From assembly GCA_045616125.1 (NCBI GenBank), contig JAZLGC010000012.1, forward strand, positions 42,375 through 106,374: a stretch of 64,000 bases of DNA. Reading direction: 5' to 3'. This document shows positions 63,931 through 64,000 of the stretch, one piece after another. How positions within the stretch are numbered: position 1 is the stretch's first letter; each line of letters opens with the position of its first letter. The notes under the pieces were generated by a model. That model searched no databases and was not told where the DNA came from. It saw only the letters and a list, made by a program, of their open reading frames with translations. This DNA comes from Treponema_I sp045616125 (GTDB lineage: Bacteria > Spirochaetota > Spirochaetia > Treponematales > Treponemataceae). The translations under genes and the position numbers were made by a program.

Positions 63931-63971
63931 CGCCACTGAGAGAAACAGTGGAAAGCGTAAAGTTCTTTAAC
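63931..63971 (+). promoter_or_regulatory. rRNA leader: hairpin and boxA-like sequence
   Basis: CCACTG (63933-63938) and CAGTGG (63946-63951) form a hairpin, followed by AGTTCTTTAAC (63961-63971), close to the boxA sequence bound by NusB-S10. This is the layout of a 16S rRNA leader. No gene is in the last 305 bases of the window; the 16S gene should begin shortly beyond the edge. Confidence 0.7.
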
Positions 63972-64000
63972 AAATAAACAGGGAAGGAAAGAAACGATAG

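Overview
The window reads as one chromosomal segment of a spirochaete, most likely a host-associated but biosynthetically competent Treponema. The gene order tRNA-Thr / rpmG / tRNA-Trp / secE / nusG / rplKAJL / rpoBC / rpsLG / tuf / S10-spc-alpha, with no fusA between rpsG and tuf, is the spirochaete arrangement. MurA carries Asp instead of Cys in the active-site loop, as in other fosfomycin-insensitive lineages. The presence of hisD and cysE argues against the reduced syphilis-type treponemes and for a gut or rumen relative. This assignment is inferred from gene order and protein character only.

Layout. 1-1.2 kb: 3' part of hisD. 1.2-6.4 kb (minus strand): glycoside hydrolase, ppx, ppk. 6.5-8.9 kb: an unusual fusion of a GatB-type amidotransferase subunit with an L-asparaginase/GatD-like domain, followed by a tandem/palindromic repeat cluster. 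9.0-13.5 kb: an exported protein of unknown function, a TPR lipoprotein and a TraB-family protein. 13.5-16.0 kb: radA and cysE, separated by a possible plus-strand small RNA. 16.0-44.5 kb: an almost continuous plus-strand block for translation and transcription (two tRNAs, about 35 ribosomal-protein genes, secE, secY, nusG, rpoA, rpoB, rpoC, tuf), ending in a small zinc-ribbon gene and a terminator. 44.7-48.7 kb: unknown protein, PtsN-like protein, transketolase. 48.8-51.3 kb (minus): small membrane protein, MinD/ParA-like ATPase, lgt. 51.4-54.5 kb: C-terminal processing protease, rsmE, a WecG/TagA-like protein with eroded motifs. 54.5-55.9 kb: divergent SPOUT methyltransferase and STAS/zinc-ribbon protein. 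56.0-58.9 kb: AT-rich DnaA-box-like region and two overlapping membrane-protein genes. 59.0-62.1 kb (minus): NUDIX hydrolase, pepT, murA. 62.2-63.7 kb: cytidylate kinase-like protein and a CDP-alcohol phosphatidyltransferase. The right end is a two-promoter leader with a boxA-like sequence, so an rRNA operon should start just outside the window.

Main points for follow-up. (1) The GatB-asparaginase fusion has lost the first catalytic Thr of its asparaginase half but keeps the HGTDT motif. (2) tuf has its own promoter and a leader of roughly 440 nt rich in hairpins, including a long stem with an 11-bp perfect helix. (3) Several ribosomal intergenic spaces (before rplK, between rplJ and rplL, between rplL and rpoB, before rpmJ) hold strong inverted repeats suited to autoregulation or processing. 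(4) Eight unrelated genes have a promoter -10 element placed 6-9 nt before the start codon and no Shine-Dalgarno sequence, which predicts widespread leaderless mRNAs. All of this is from reading the sequence; no alignments or folding programs were run.
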